From contig JAKARB010000001.1 in the NCBI GenBank assembly GCA_021819435.1, positions 248,001 through 312,000 on the forward strand: a stretch of 64,000 bases of DNA, written 5' to 3'. Position numbers and translations under genes: made by a program. Positions 1 through 8,448 of this stretch are shown piece by piece. How positions within the stretch are numbered: position 1 is the first letter of the stretch; the number at the start of each line of letters is the position of its first letter. Under the pieces are notes generated by a model. The model made no database searches. It was not told the origin of the DNA and saw only the letters and a list, made by a program, of their open reading frames with translations. Origin of the DNA: Pseudomonadota bacterium (GTDB lineage Bacteria; Pseudomonadota; Gammaproteobacteria; Burkholderiales; Burkholderiaceae_C).

Positions 1-528
1 GGCCAGCCGCCGTTGCAGCGGCTTGCCGTTGAACAGCACCTCGACAGGAAAGCCCAGGCAAAGGTTCTCGATGCGCGTGGGCAGTTCGGGCAGATCGACG
101 CCTTGAAGCTCGATCTGCGTGCCGAGGATGGCCTCGTGGGCGCCCAGCGTCACGACTTCGAAGGAAGCCTTGTCCAAGGCTTGAGCGGTGTCGATGTCGA
201 CTCGCCGATCGCCTGAGGTGACGATGCAGCGGCTGGCCGCATACAGACACTTCGAAAAACCGATGCCGAAGGGGCGCTCTTCCTCGCGGACGGCGACACC
301 CCAACCCGACTCGTGGAAGCTGAGCAGCGTCTGGAAGTCGATGATGCCGCAGCCGTTGTCTCGGACGACAAGCAACTGCTTGGCCGCATCGTGGTTGAGT
401 TCGATGTGGCGTGCGCCGGCCCGGCGGGCATTCTGGAGCAGCTCGGAGACGAGCGTGAAGCGGTCGCTGAAGGCGTGGCGTTGGTTGCGCAGCGCGCCTT
501 CTTCATTGATTTGAACTTGAATGAACAT
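1..528 (-). CDS. GHKL-type (Hsp90/HATPase_c-like) ATPase, 3' part cut off by window edge
   Basis: The minus strand reads open from an ATG at 528 to the window edge, giving 176 residues of an incomplete protein. It carries the three Bergerat-fold signatures in order: the N box ELLQNARRAGA (residues 29-39), the G1 box DNGCGI (57-62) and the G2 box GIGFSK (88-93). These identify an Hsp90/MutL/histidine-kinase-type ATP-binding domain. The start is supported by a GGAG ribosome-binding site about 8 nt upstream. The role is unknown; proteins of this type occur in mobile elements. It is the last visible gene of a minus-strand run with the two genes to its right (592-912, 966-1529), which use the same kind of strong ribosome-binding site. 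Confidence 0.8.
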   Translation of the reverse strand, partial: MFIQVQINEEGALRNQRHAFSDRFTLVSELLQNARRAGARHIELNHDAAKQLLVVRDNGCGIIDFQTLLSFHESGWGVAVREEERPFGIGFSKCLYAASRCIVTSGDRRVDIDTAQALDKASFEVVTLGAHEAILGTQIELQGVDLPELPTRIENLCLGFPVEVLFNGKPLQRRLA

Positions 529-560
529 GATGCTTCTCCATGTGTGGAGGCAAGATCCGT

Positions 561-590
561 CCCTTGGCGGGACGAATCCGCCAAAAGGGG
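561..590. other. Intergenic stem-loop upstream of the GHKL ATPase gene
   Basis: A perfect 7-bp stem (TTGGCGG 564-570 with CCGCCAA 578-584) with a 7-nt loop and CCC/GGG flanks lies between the stop at 592 and the start at 528. No T tract follows on the minus strand, so a regulatory or mRNA-processing hairpin is as likely as a terminator. Confidence 0.4.
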
Positions 591-591
591 A

Positions 592-912
592 TCAGTGGTC
601 AGCCGGAAGGGCGACCTGCGGGGTGAACAACTGGCCCGCGCGCAAGGCTTCGATCACGCTGTGATCGGCGAACTTCGCGGGCAGTTGGTGCAAGGTGTTC
701 AGGACTTGCCCGACTTCATCCAGGCGTTCAACCTGGATGGACATCGGGTGCCACTGAACGCGGTAGGTCAGCCAGTCGGCGCCGGCGATCACGAAGATCC
801 GTCCCGCGCGGCCGGTCAGGACTTCGCTTTCCTTGATCAGGAATTCGATGTCCTGGGTGGCCTGGACGGGCAGCATCGGGACGCAGTTGGCGTGATGGGT
901 GCGGGGCTGCAT
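592..912 (-). CDS. Hypothetical mobile-element protein, 106 aa
   Basis: I do not recognise a family. The protein is 106 residues, begins MQPRTHHANC and has no signal peptide or membrane segment. The start at 912 is chosen because a perfect AGGAGG lies 4-5 nt upstream (reverse complement of 917-922); an upstream in-frame ATG at 939 has no such site. It sits between two other minus-strand genes, with 53 bp to the next start (966) and 63 bp to the GHKL gene, so a joint transcript is likely. Confidence 0.65.
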   Translation of the reverse strand: MQPRTHHANCVPMLPVQATQDIEFLIKESEVLTGRAGRIFVIAGADWLTYRVQWHPMSIQVERLDEVGQVLNTLHQLPAKFADHSVIEALRAGQLFTPQVALPADH

Positions 913-965
913 GTGACCTCCTGAATGAGGGGGCGCCATGGATGACGGCGTCGGGATTGAATGGA

Positions 966-1529
966 TCAGGCAAAGAAGTCACCTTGAACGGACAACTGCC
1001 TGAGCTGCTCGTTGATCCACTGAGGGTTCTTGGCCAGCCGTGCTTCCACCCATTGGGGATTGACGGCGATGGCCTTGCGCACCCATTCGGGATAGCGGGC
1101 CAGCGAGGCGCTGAGCCAGTGCTTCAGGCAACCGCGGATGTGATCGCGGATGTCCTGGGCGTCCACCAGACCGCAATAGGCGATCGGGGACAGCGGACTG
1201 CAGCCGACCACGCGCAGGCAGCTCACGAAGGAGAAGGGCTGCTCGTCTTTCTCGCGCTCGGTGAAGACCCAGCGCAAGGTGTCGAACTTGTCTTCCAGTG
1301 GCGTCGAGGGATCGGCCAACTGGTTTACCTCCAGCAGGAGCCGCCAGTGCAGCAGGACGATGTCTTCCTCGCTCCAGTCGGGAGCTGTCGAATCGTCGTC
1401 GAGCATCGCGGCTATCGCGGTGCGGTCGGGCGGTGCGCTGTACAGGAATGCCGTGCTGGATGACGGCGGGAACATGGGCCCGGGCGAGGCCGGGTGCTTG
1501 TCCAGGTGAGACGTGCTCTTGTGCAACAT
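966..1529 (-). CDS. Hypothetical mobile-element protein, 187 aa
   Basis: Unrecognised 187-residue soluble protein. The C-terminal third has a loosely repeated pattern, YPEWVRKAIAVNPQWVEARLAKNPQWINEQL, in which about 12-residue units contain PxW; this resembles degenerate helical repeats. The start at 1529 follows GGAGGTCACG, nearly the same ribosome-binding context as the gene ending at 592. It appears to be the first gene of the leftward run and diverges from the gene at 2009 across a 479-bp gap. Confidence 0.65.
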   Translation of the reverse strand: MLHKSTSHLDKHPASPGPMFPPSSSTAFLYSAPPDRTAIAAMLDDDSTAPDWSEEDIVLLHWRLLLEVNQLADPSTPLEDKFDTLRWVFTEREKDEQPFSFVSCLRVVGCSPLSPIAYCGLVDAQDIRDHIRGCLKHWLSASLARYPEWVRKAIAVNPQWVEARLAKNPQWINEQLRQLSVQGDFFA

Positions 1530-2008
1530 CGTGACCTCCATGGATGAGTGGTGGTCACGGCAGACCCATCAGGGACGGTGGCCCCCACGGGTGATGAAAT
1601 CCTCCGGTATTGAACCGGTGGCGAAGAGATGACTCCAGGGCTGGCTTGTCAGCGGCGCAAGGCTGCTGTGATCGGTGTGCCAGCGACCGATCGAAGGAAG
1701 CATCCGGGGGGAGGGCGCTGGGTGCATGGCATGCACACGTCCTCACCTCGAACGCCACCTCGACGGGTCATGACGATCCATGTCGTCGGGGATTCATCTT
1801 GAAAGCTCCAGGGCTTGCCTTGTTTGAATGCAGGGCCAGCTGCTGCATGGAGCCAAGGTAGCGCCGCCGCCAGGCCTGGTCAATAGCGATGGGGCGGTTC
1901 ATGGCGGCTGGCGCCGAAAGGGCCCGCAATTGGCGCTGATTTCCCATGGTGAGTGAAGCATCGCCTTCGGAAGATGGTGGCGACAGAGGCAGACCATGGG
2001 AGCACGAC
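1530..2008. other. Divergent intergenic region with two hairpins
   Basis: These 479 bp separate divergent genes and should hold promoters in both directions, but I cannot single out a convincing -35/-10 pair. Two clean hairpins are visible: CCGGT-ATTGA-ACCGG near 1611-1625 and GTGCAT-GGC-ATGCAC near 1722-1736. The second could be an operator. No convincing coding sequence is present. Confidence 0.4.
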
Positions 2009-2731
2009 ATGTCGACCATCCAGATCGTCAAGGTGGATGAAGGCGGGGTGAACGCCCGCATCCTGGCCAAGGAAACCAAGGCAGACTTTCGCCGCGTCGA
2101 AGCCGCGGGCGTGAAGATGTCCGCGCGGTTCACCAGTGCGGAGGGCAAGCGCTTCTTCGTGCGCCTGTTCAGCACGCTGCAGCTCAACAGCCACTTCATC
2201 TCGGTGATCGCGCGCACGCGGCTGGACCACGATGACATCGCCAAGGTCGAACAGGCCATTCGGGGGAGGCTGGATGCCGCCAACGCACAACTCAACCAGG
2301 CCATCGATGGCGCCGAGGCGCTGTTCAAGATGCATGGGATCAACAGCGCCGCAACCTATGACACCGTGCCCTTGGCGGTGGAGGTGAGTGTGATGTCCTC
2401 GACTGGCAGGCGGTTCCTGGAGGTGCTGGGTAAACTGGATCAGTTGATGCCACTGTTGCAAACCCTGGAGATCCACGAGGTGCTCAGCGCCGAAGAGGTG
2501 GATGAGCAGCGAGCGGCCATCAAGCGCCAGATCCGTGAAATTGGCAATGGGACTCGCAGCTTGGCTGCGGGTTTGCGTCGGCGCATGAATGCCCTGGATG
2601 GGCGTGGTCCGGCAAAGACTGGCGAAGGCGTGGAGGAGAAGCCGGTTGCGCCGACGGTGCAGGACAGTCTGGTCCCCAATGAAGAGACAGGGGAAAACGC
2701 GGCCGTGTCTCCTCCAGTTGAGACGGCTTAG
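2009..2731 (+). CDS. Hypothetical conjugative-element protein, possibly AcaB/DUF1845-like regulator
   Basis: The 240-residue protein begins MSTIQIVKV after GGGAGCACGAC; an ATG at 1946 is in frame but has no ribosome-binding site. The middle is helical and charged (GRLDAANAQLNQAIDGAEALFK) and the last 50 residues are acidic and disordered. Size, placement and overall look recall the AcaB/DUF1845-type proteins of conjugative elements. That is an impression, and no diagnostic motif allows a firm assignment. It is transcribed alone toward the convergent gene at 2762. Confidence 0.65.
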   Translation: MSTIQIVKVDEGGVNARILAKETKADFRRVEAAGVKMSARFTSAEGKRFFVRLFSTLQLNSHFISVIARTRLDHDDIAKVEQAIRGRLDAANAQLNQAIDGAEALFKMHGINSAATYDTVPLAVEVSVMSSTGRRFLEVLGKLDQLMPLLQTLEIHEVLSAEEVDEQRAAIKRQIREIGNGTRSLAAGLRRRMNALDGRGPAKTGEGVEEKPVAPTVQDSLVPNEETGENAAVSPPVETA

Positions 2732-2761
2732 CCAAGTCAGTGACATGGCTCGCCAGCTTTG

Positions 2762-3478
2762 TCATGGCTGAGGATGGGTCAGCATGAACTCATCCCAGGC
2801 ACTGAGAAGCGCATCCAGTTCGTACTGCCGAGCTCCTCGCCGCGCATAGTGATTGCGCAACAACTCCAAAGACTTCGGTGTCTTTGGCAGGCCGCGGCTT
2901 GAAAGCAGGCCGATCGCCATGAAGCCGATCCTGTCATCGCGTTTGGCCTTGCGCTGAAGCAGCAGCCAATCGCTGAAGGCAGGGCGCAGGGCTTGGTACT
3001 CCGCACGCGCTTTTAGGGCCGAGGCTTCCAGGATGTTGTGGGCATCCTCGGGCCTGCGCCAGTTGTACTTGGTTCGCTCGTCGCGCTTGTTCCAACGTTC
3101 AAGCGAAGCCAGGTACCGCTCACCGGTGTGAGGCCCATGGGACGAGAAGTGTGCGGCGTCGAAGAACACATCGCATTGGGCACAGTAGTACCTGACGGGG
3201 TCTTCTTCGTACTGATCGCCATGAAGGTAGTAACGCCGACGCGGATCTGTTGGTTCGTCGGGCGGTGTGGGAGGTGCCGAAGGTGGCACGGGTGGTTGAG
3301 CAAGATCCGCTGATGGGCGCGGTTCGCTGTGTTTGGCCAGCAATGACCAGTTCTTGAAACCTTGCCGAGCCGCGATGCGGTCGAGAGCTTCACTGTGTGG
3401 GATGGAATGCTGCCGACCCAGACGTTTGGCGGCACGCTTGAGTTGCTCAAACTGAGCAGGGGAGATGGATACGGTCAT
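2762..3478 (-). CDS. Hypothetical protein with HSEAL/GFxNW N-terminal motif and possible Cys/His zinc site
   Basis: This 238-residue protein has two visible parts. The first about 55 residues contain HSEALDRIAARQGFKNWSLL, a motif recurring at the N terminus of proteins on plasmids and conjugative elements. After a Pro-rich linker (PPVPPSAPPTPPDEP) comes YCAQCDVFF followed by HF and HGPH, compatible with a treble-clef-like zinc site. The C-terminal half is helical and basic. The start at 3478 (MTVSIS) is preceded by AGGAG at a longish spacing; an in-frame start at 3520 is weaker. Function unknown. Confidence 0.65.
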   Translation of the reverse strand: MTVSISPAQFEQLKRAAKRLGRQHSIPHSEALDRIAARQGFKNWSLLAKHSEPRPSADLAQPPVPPSAPPTPPDEPTDPRRRYYLHGDQYEEDPVRYYCAQCDVFFDAAHFSSHGPHTGERYLASLERWNKRDERTKYNWRRPEDAHNILEASALKARAEYQALRPAFSDWLLLQRKAKRDDRIGFMAIGLLSSRGLPKTPKSLELLRNHYARRGARQYELDALLSAWDEFMLTHPQP

Positions 3479-4070
3479 GGTTATGGACTCCTGGTCACCC
3501 AGACTTCGATGCGCCCACACACCGAGTCAGCGGCAACCGTGAGGTCAACCAAGACTCGTCGATCTTTACGCTGCCGGAACCGGCTTCGCCTTGTGGGCGG
3601 GCAAGCCTGCGCTGAGGCTCTGCTGCACTATACCAAATCCTTGCGGAAGCTGCCGCTGCGATCCGGTCGAGCGGCAACGCCTGACAGCTGGAGATGCGTT
3701 CGCGTTGACGCCACCCGAAACAGCCCGGCATTGCCGACTGTTGACGTAGCGCTTGGTGAGAAGGGCTTGTCGAGCATCGTGCGGTTCCATATGGTGTCAA
3801 CAGGGCCCGTCTTTGAGGTCCATCACAAACCGCATTAGGAATCGCCATGCCTTGGCGACGTCGCAGTCGTTACCTGCCTTTGAGGAGAAGGGCGGCTCAT
3901 CACGGCCTCCTGTTCTTCACGATCAAGACACTCAAGCACGGCCACACGGAACGCAGGCTGTGCACATCGGAGCTGGGCGTTCCTCGTGGTATGCGCAAAC
4001 CTGACCTAGCGCAGCCACTACAGAGCAGGTCATGTCCTTTGTTCGGCCCAGGCCGAGAAGAGGCAAGATC
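3479..4070. other. Intergenic region, no convincing gene; contains structured element copy A
   Basis: These 592 bp lie between divergent genes. Short open frames exist on both strands but lack ribosome-binding sites and recognisable sequence. The right-hand part (3842-3905) holds a copy of the dispersed structured element, oriented toward the AlpA gene; I see nothing else in 3479-3840. Confidence 0.4.
3842..3905 (+). promoter_or_regulatory. radC-RNA-like structured leader element, copy A (upstream of alpA-like gene)
   Basis: The core CGTCGCAGTCGTTACCTGCC at 3859-3878 is identical to the cores at 17151-17170, 19336-19355 and 33422-33441 (the others on the minus strand). A hairpin (TCGCC 3842-3846, GGCGA 3854-3858) directly precedes the core and a weaker GGAG/CTCC pairing follows it. 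The element reads toward the AlpA-like gene at 4071. Rfam's radC RNA motif is described as a leader of radC and integrative-element genes, which fits, but identity with that consensus was not checked. Confidence 0.55.
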
Positions 4071-4322
4071 ATGCGACCCATCCATCAAGCCGCCGGGCCG
4101 GCGCAGCCTGCCACGCCTGCCGCTCACTCCCAGGATTTGCCATCAACGGGTTTTCTGAGGCAATTCAAGGTTCTGAAACTGGTTCCCTTCTCAAAATCGA
4201 CGCTGTGGCGGCGCGTAAAGGACGGAACCTTTCCCAAGCCGCTGAAACTCTCCAACCGGGTGACCGTATGGCGGGTGGAGGACATCAGGCAATGGATCGA
4301 ACAGCAGGGACGCACCGTCTGA
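4071..4322 (+). CDS. alpA: AlpA-family helix-turn-helix regulator
   Basis: The 83-residue protein is a small MerR-like winged-helix DNA-binding protein of the AlpA type (known members regulate or promote excision of integrated elements). The diagnostic stretch is VPFSKSTLWRRVKDGTFP (turn and recognition helix) followed by RVTVWRVEDIRQWIEQQ. The ATG at 4071 is preceded by GAAGAGGCAAG. Another ATG at 4032 would add 13 basic residues and is less likely. It lies downstream of structured element copy A and upstream of the recombinase-like gene at 4598, so it may control this part of the element. Confidence 0.8.
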   Translation: MRPIHQAAGPAQPATPAAHSQDLPSTGFLRQFKVLKLVPFSKSTLWRRVKDGTFPKPLKLSNRVTVWRVEDIRQWIEQQGRTV

Positions 4323-4396
4323 AAGCTTGGCGTCGACATGGCGATCAACGCGTCGGGTTGCCTGCTCCTGAAGGAAAAAGTCGTGGACGACGCATT

Positions 4397-4414
4397 GCAC
4401 CCCAAAAGGGGTGC
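4397..4414 (+). other. Perfect stem-loop downstream of alpA
   Basis: GCACCCC-AAAA-GGGGTGC forms a perfect 7-bp stem with a 4-nt loop 74 bp past the AlpA-like stop codon. Only TTCAAA follows, so it is a weak terminator at best; it may stabilise the mRNA end or mark a binding site. Confidence 0.4.
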
Positions 4415-4597
4415 TTCAAAGGATTCGCCTGGTCCGGCATGCTAGGGCTGGCGGTGGGAGGCCGTGAGGCGAGCTATCCGATGCCGATAACCCCCGTATT
4501 CGCCGCCGGTTTTGGGTGGAAGAATTCCTGGTAAGCAAAGAACATCAAACCAACACCAAAGAGCAAAGGATGGGGCGGACAACGAGGGGAGAGGGAC

Positions 4598-5539
4598 ATG
4601 TCATGCGAAGAAAATACGGAGGCAGACAGGGACACCATTTCGCAATCGATTCAGATGCTCAAGGCAGTGATCGATGGCGAAACCTACGATGCGGTGGCTG
4701 AACGCTTCTCGATCTCACGAACGGCCGTCGAGCGCCGGATCAAGGCGATCGCGGTAAAGCTGAGCCAGGTCGCATCGATCGAAGGTCTGAACGAGGACGG
4801 CGCTGCCTTCGTGCGCCGACTGCGCTTGCATCGAGACGCCATCATGGTGGCCCTTGTGGATTTCGACCCCAAGGGCGCCAGCGGGCCGCGGGCCATGCGC
4901 ATCGTTTCGCTCGAAGAGATCGTCCAGGCGGGGCGGCGCATCAAGGCGCGCAGTGCGCGGCCATGGCACGACCTGGCCTTGTTCTACCTGCTGTTCGCCA
5001 CGGGCGCCCGCCCACTGGAGATCGCCAGGCTGGAGGTCCGCGACTACCTGAATGGCGACGGCACTGTGCGACGCGCATCGGAACTGCGGACCGAACTGGC
5101 CATCACCGGCAAGGCCAGGCCCTTGTACTTCGTGAGCACCCGCCTGGACGAGGCCCTGGGCTTCTACCTCGAAGAGCGCTTGAAGGCGGGACATGGCGTA
5201 GGAGACGCACAGACCTATCGCGGCCTGGATCCGAACAGTCGTTTGTTCATGTCGGCGACGGGTGAAGGCTTCAAGATCACGCGCTACGGCAATGCGGGCC
5301 AGCGCCGCTTTCTGTGCCGCCCAATCCTGGAGGCCTACCGCAAGCTCTTCCGGTACGGCGATCTTCGCGGGGTGACGGCGCTCGCGGTTCGTCGGTCTGT
5401 GGTTGCACGCCTGTATGAGCGCGGTGCCGATGAGGATGCGGTGGGGCTCATCCTGGGCATCAGCGAGCGCAGCGCTGTGCGCGAGCTGCTGGCCCGTCAC
5501 AAGCCCACGGTTGAGCAATTGCTCAATGAATTGGTATGA
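4598..5539 (+). CDS. Degenerate tyrosine-recombinase-like protein with N-terminal HTH
   Basis: The 313-residue protein starts after GGGAGAGGGAC. Residues about 20-60 form a helix-turn-helix (YDAVAERFSISRTAVERRIK). The C-terminal half follows the tyrosine-recombinase fold: FATGARPLEIARLEV carries the first catalytic Arg, GKARPLYFV aligns with the beta-hairpin Lys, and VRRSVVARLYERGADEDAV aligns with the HxxR helix. The His of HxxR is absent, the LGH motif reads LGI, and no Tyr occurs in the last 45 residues. It is therefore unlikely to cut DNA and may act as a DNA-binding accessory factor. It shares an operon with the following DUF1173 gene. Confidence 0.7.
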   Translation: MSCEENTEADRDTISQSIQMLKAVIDGETYDAVAERFSISRTAVERRIKAIAVKLSQVASIEGLNEDGAAFVRRLRLHRDAIMVALVDFDPKGASGPRAMRIVSLEEIVQAGRRIKARSARPWHDLALFYLLFATGARPLEIARLEVRDYLNGDGTVRRASELRTELAITGKARPLYFVSTRLDEALGFYLEERLKAGHGVGDAQTYRGLDPNSRLFMSATGEGFKITRYGNAGQRRFLCRPILEAYRKLFRYGDLRGVTALAVRRSVVARLYERGADEDAVGLILGISERSAVRELLARHKPTVEQLLNELV

Positions 5540-5543
5540 CAGC

Positions 5544-6782
5544 ATGGCCGGCACACCTGATTTGGCACCCGATGTCCAGAGGTTTTCCATCAAAGGGCGG
5601 GTGGTTCTTGGGGATGAGCCCGAGTTTCAAGCGCACCTGGCCGAGGTGTACGACACGCCGGAGCGCCCGCGATGCCTGTGCGTTCCGGGGGGCGTCGAGA
5701 TGTACGTGGCCCGGCACGGCAAGTTCCTGGTCAAGCGCATGCCCGGCACGGGGTGCAAGCACCATCCTGCGTGCCCATCGTTCGAACCGGAGCCCCAGCA
5801 GTCGGGATTGGGGGAACTGATGGGGGAGGCGGTGCTGGAGCCGGCACCAGGACTGATTCAGCTTCGTGTGGATTTTCCGTGGAGCAAGACACCTGGACGC
5901 AGTGTGACCCGAGGCGAATCCAAGGATGTCACGGAGGCGGAGGCGCCTCGACGGCGCATGAGCTTGCGTGCGCTGCTGCATTTCCTGTTCGAGCGGGCAG
6001 GCTTCAACCGCTGGAGCCCGGCCATGGAAGGCAAGCGCAGCCAGAGCGTGCTCCACAAGTACCTATTGGTTGCGGCAGAAGATGTGCATGTCAAGGGCAC
6101 GCCGCTGCACGAGCGTTTGTATGTGCCCGAAGCCTTCAGTGAGGCCACCAAGGCCGATGCGGCAAGGCGTCGGCGTGAAAAGCTTGCCGTGCTGCGGCCC
6201 CATGAGGGGCAAAGTCCTTTGGCTTTGGTGATCGGCGAGTTCAAGGCCTGTGAGGCCACCTCGATGGGGCGACGCATCTGGATCAGACACATGCCGGACG
6301 CCCCGCTGTTGGCAGCCAACAAGACCTGGGAGCGCATCGAGCGAGTGTTCGCTCCTTTGTTCGAGATGCAGGCCGCCGACCATGGGTACAAGGTCCGGCT
6401 TGTGCTGGTAGCGTTGATCAAGGCACGGCAGGAGCATACCTACGAGATTGAGCTGGCCAGCTTGATGACCACGAACGAAAATTGGCTACCCATCGAAGGG
6501 GCGCACGAGTTGCCCCTTCTGCAAGCGCTGGTGGCCCAGAAGCGCCGCTTCACCCGTCCGCTGCGCTATGACGCCAAGGCGGCAACCGTGTTCCCGAATG
6601 CGCTGCTCCTGGATGCCGGGCCCACCCCGGTCGCTTTGCACGTGACCACGGCCTTTATGGCACCCAAGGACCGGGCTGACAAGCAAAGGGCGGCACACGA
6701 TAGCGGCGCCTGGATCTGGGACACTGCCGAGCCTATGCCCACACTGCCAGCACCGATGCCCTATCGGTCAAAGTTAGGCTGA
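5544..6782 (+). CDS. DUF1173 family protein
   Basis: The 412-residue protein matches what I know of DUF1173, a family of unknown function found on conjugative elements. Key stretches are RPRCLCVPGGVEMYVARHG and GTGCKHHPACPSFEP, a Cys/His cluster near residues 43-80 that could bind metal. A central basic helical region (TKADAARRRREKLAVL) follows. The start is uncertain: ATG at 5544 follows the upstream stop, while ATG at 5526 would overlap the upstream gene by 14 nt; neither has a good ribosome-binding site. The close spacing argues for translational coupling with the recombinase-like protein. Confidence 0.8.
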   Translation: MAGTPDLAPDVQRFSIKGRVVLGDEPEFQAHLAEVYDTPERPRCLCVPGGVEMYVARHGKFLVKRMPGTGCKHHPACPSFEPEPQQSGLGELMGEAVLEPAPGLIQLRVDFPWSKTPGRSVTRGESKDVTEAEAPRRRMSLRALLHFLFERAGFNRWSPAMEGKRSQSVLHKYLLVAAEDVHVKGTPLHERLYVPEAFSEATKADAARRRREKLAVLRPHEGQSPLALVIGEFKACEATSMGRRIWIRHMPDAPLLAANKTWERIERVFAPLFEMQAADHGYKVRLVLVALIKARQEHTYEIELASLMTTNENWLPIEGAHELPLLQALVAQKRRFTRPLRYDAKAATVFPNALLLDAGPTPVALHVTTAFMAPKDRADKQRAAHDSGAWIWDTAEPMPTLPAPMPYRSKLG

Positions 6783-6788
6783 ACGTCT

Positions 6789-7502
6789 TCAAAGACTTTC
6801 ATACCGGGGCAAAAAGTCTTGATCGACCAGCCTGGTCTCAATGGCTTGCGCAATGCGCAGGTGCTCTGGATCTGTTTCCGAGAACGCACCGTCCACTACG
6901 CTGACCACGATGGTGCCCAGCGGCCTGTCGTCCTGATCCCTCACGGGCACCAGGGCCCTGGCCTCTGGAACCTGGGGCACGCTCAAGATGAGAGGCAGGT
7001 AGATCATCCAGCCGACCCCGGGCCGATCCTTGAAGGTCTTGTGGTCGAAGTAACCTGCGGATTCCACGCTCGCCACTGCCGGCGACCAAACCCGTGCAGC
7101 AGCGTGAACGGCTTCGGCCACGGCCTTCCAGTCTTGTGAGAACGCCTGAGGCTTGGCGCGCAATGTTACGAGGCTTGTTTCGGTGGGGGGGCGACCGACA
7201 TACTGCAGCGAAGCACCCTCTGCACCTTCCAGCCCGTTCCAGATGCTGACGATGCGTGGATCGGTCTCGTTCTTCAGCGCTTCTTTCAAGACGGCAATCG
7301 CTGCTGTCCTAGGCCCTTCGCTGTCAAACGCCTCGTAGAGCAGGGCCTCGGCCTTGGTGTTGCCCTTGAGCAGCCAGCCAGTGAGCTTGGGTGAAACACC
7401 TGCCAATGTGTCTGTAAACACCTTCAGCTCTCTCAACATCGCTGTGACATCGAGATGGTTGTGGCTGCGGAAATGAATGGTCAGTTCGAAAGGTCGACTC
7501 AT
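6789..7502 (-). CDS. tsiT: Imm52-family immunity protein for the adjacent Tox-REase-5 toxin (TsiT-like)
   Basis: The 237-residue protein resembles the Imm52 immunity family, which is paired with Tox-REase-5 toxins. It begins MSRPFELTIHFRSHN and includes GWMIYLPLIL and GTIVVSVVDGAF strands. It overlaps the toxin gene by 4 nt (ATGA), so toxin and antidote are translationally coupled. It should act in the cytoplasm, binding the nuclease and protecting the producer and its kin. Assignment rests on family impression plus strong context. Confidence 0.75.
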   Translation of the reverse strand: MSRPFELTIHFRSHNHLDVTAMLRELKVFTDTLAGVSPKLTGWLLKGNTKAEALLYEAFDSEGPRTAAIAVLKEALKNETDPRIVSIWNGLEGAEGASLQYVGRPPTETSLVTLRAKPQAFSQDWKAVAEAVHAAARVWSPAVASVESAGYFDHKTFKDRPGVGWMIYLPLILSVPQVPEARALVPVRDQDDRPLGTIVVSVVDGAFSETDPEHLRIAQAIETRLVDQDFLPRYESL

Positions 7503-8101
7503 GGCTGGAACACCGTTTCAATAGGCAGCCGCATGGCGGTGAACATCTTGGAGAAGAATCGGTAGCTCATCGGTTGCATGAAGTACCAGCGCAACTGGGT
7601 CGGCGGCATAGGCCTTGCTGCCAGGGCCTGCTTGGAGGCTTCCGAGATCACGGGCTCATCGCCTTTCCACCAGTCGAGCGGATCGCCAAAGTCATCAAAG
7701 AACTGATCATATTTCCCCTTGGCCTCTTTCAACACACATGACTTGGAATCGAAGCCGTCGAAGGTTACGGCGTTGAAAAGCCATTCGGTGATGAAGCCTG
7801 GACCGACCGGAAGACCTCCGATGCGGACCTGGTAGGCAATAGACACTTCTGACCAGCCTGCGGTTGAGCGATTGAACGGGGCCCCCTTGTCAGGCGGACA
7901 TTCTTTGCACTTTTCCTTGGTTGCGGCAGGCGCATCCGTCTTGGCGATGGGGGATGTCTTGGCCCGGTCAGCCTCCTCGTTTCGCTTCTTGGCGGTCTCC
8001 CGGGCGACATCGCCAGCGGCCCCGGCGGCGGCGCCAACACCCAAAACCGTCAAGACGCGGACAGCGGCCGCTTCCACGGTGGGAATGATGATGGAAGCCA
8101 T
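7499..8101 (-). CDS. tseT: Tox-REase-5 nuclease, type VI secretion effector (TseT-like)
   Basis: The 200-residue protein has a hydrophobic Gly/Ala-rich N terminus (residues about 12-30, VRVLTVLGVGAAAGAAG), a Lys-rich linker and a KCKECPP motif. A restriction-endonuclease-fold toxin domain follows, seen in FDGFDSKSCVLKEAKGKYDQFF (about 108-129), where the Asp and Glu-x-Lys supply the expected metal-binding catalytic pattern, and in WYFMQPMSYRFF near the C terminus. It is preceded by PAAR, DUF4123 and a small gene and followed by an Imm52 gene. That is the order of P. aeruginosa PA3904-PA3908, where TseT is delivered by type VI secretion. Confidence 0.8.
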   Translation of the reverse strand: MASIIIPTVEAAAVRVLTVLGVGAAAGAAGDVARETAKKRNEEADRAKTSPIAKTDAPAATKEKCKECPPDKGAPFNRSTAGWSEVSIAYQVRIGGLPVGPGFITEWLFNAVTFDGFDSKSCVLKEAKGKYDQFFDDFGDPLDWWKGDEPVISEASKQALAARPMPPTQLRWYFMQPMSYRFFSKMFTAMRLPIETVFQP

Positions 8102-8448
8102 CAGCGGGAAGTCTCCAGTTTCTTGTTGATCACTGCCAGTAGATCATCGAGCCGTTGCTCCGGCGTCGCGCCTGGCTTGCGCAGATGGGCGTTCACGAGT
8201 GGATCGTCGTGAATGCGCGGTGCGTCGGCGGCCAAGTACATCAGGCGCACGATGTGAGGGGGCGAGGTGAACCGAAGGCCGTCTGCATAGTGGTGGGCTG
8301 CTCGCATGCGCTCGACGACCGCAGTTCGCCCGGGCTGGTCCAGCATCTCTGGTCTGCCCATCAGGAACTGGTCTGCCACGCCGATGACGAAGTGCCCGGC
8401 ATCGGCCTGCTGAAGCGCCAGCCATTGTGATTCAGTGAGCGTCAGCAT
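8101..8448 (-). CDS. Small T6SS effector co-chaperone-like protein (co-TecT position)
   Basis: The 115-residue protein (MLTLTESQWLALQQ) has no motif I recognise. It lies between the DUF4123 chaperone and the toxin, overlapping the first by 17 nt and sharing one base with the start of the second, which is the slot occupied by the co-chaperone co-TecT1 at the P. aeruginosa TseT locus. I infer the same role, stabilising the DUF4123 chaperone during effector loading. The inference is positional only. Confidence 0.65.
   Translation of the reverse strand: MLTLTESQWLALQQADAGHFVIGVADQFLMGRPEMLDQPGRTAVVERMRAAHHYADGLRFTSPPHIVRLMYLAADAPRIHDDPLVNAHLRKPGATPEQRLDDLLAVINKKLETSR

Noticed and set aside
3566-3790. 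74-residue minus-strand frame in the gap before copy A
   Set aside because: No ribosome-binding site and no recognisable sequence.
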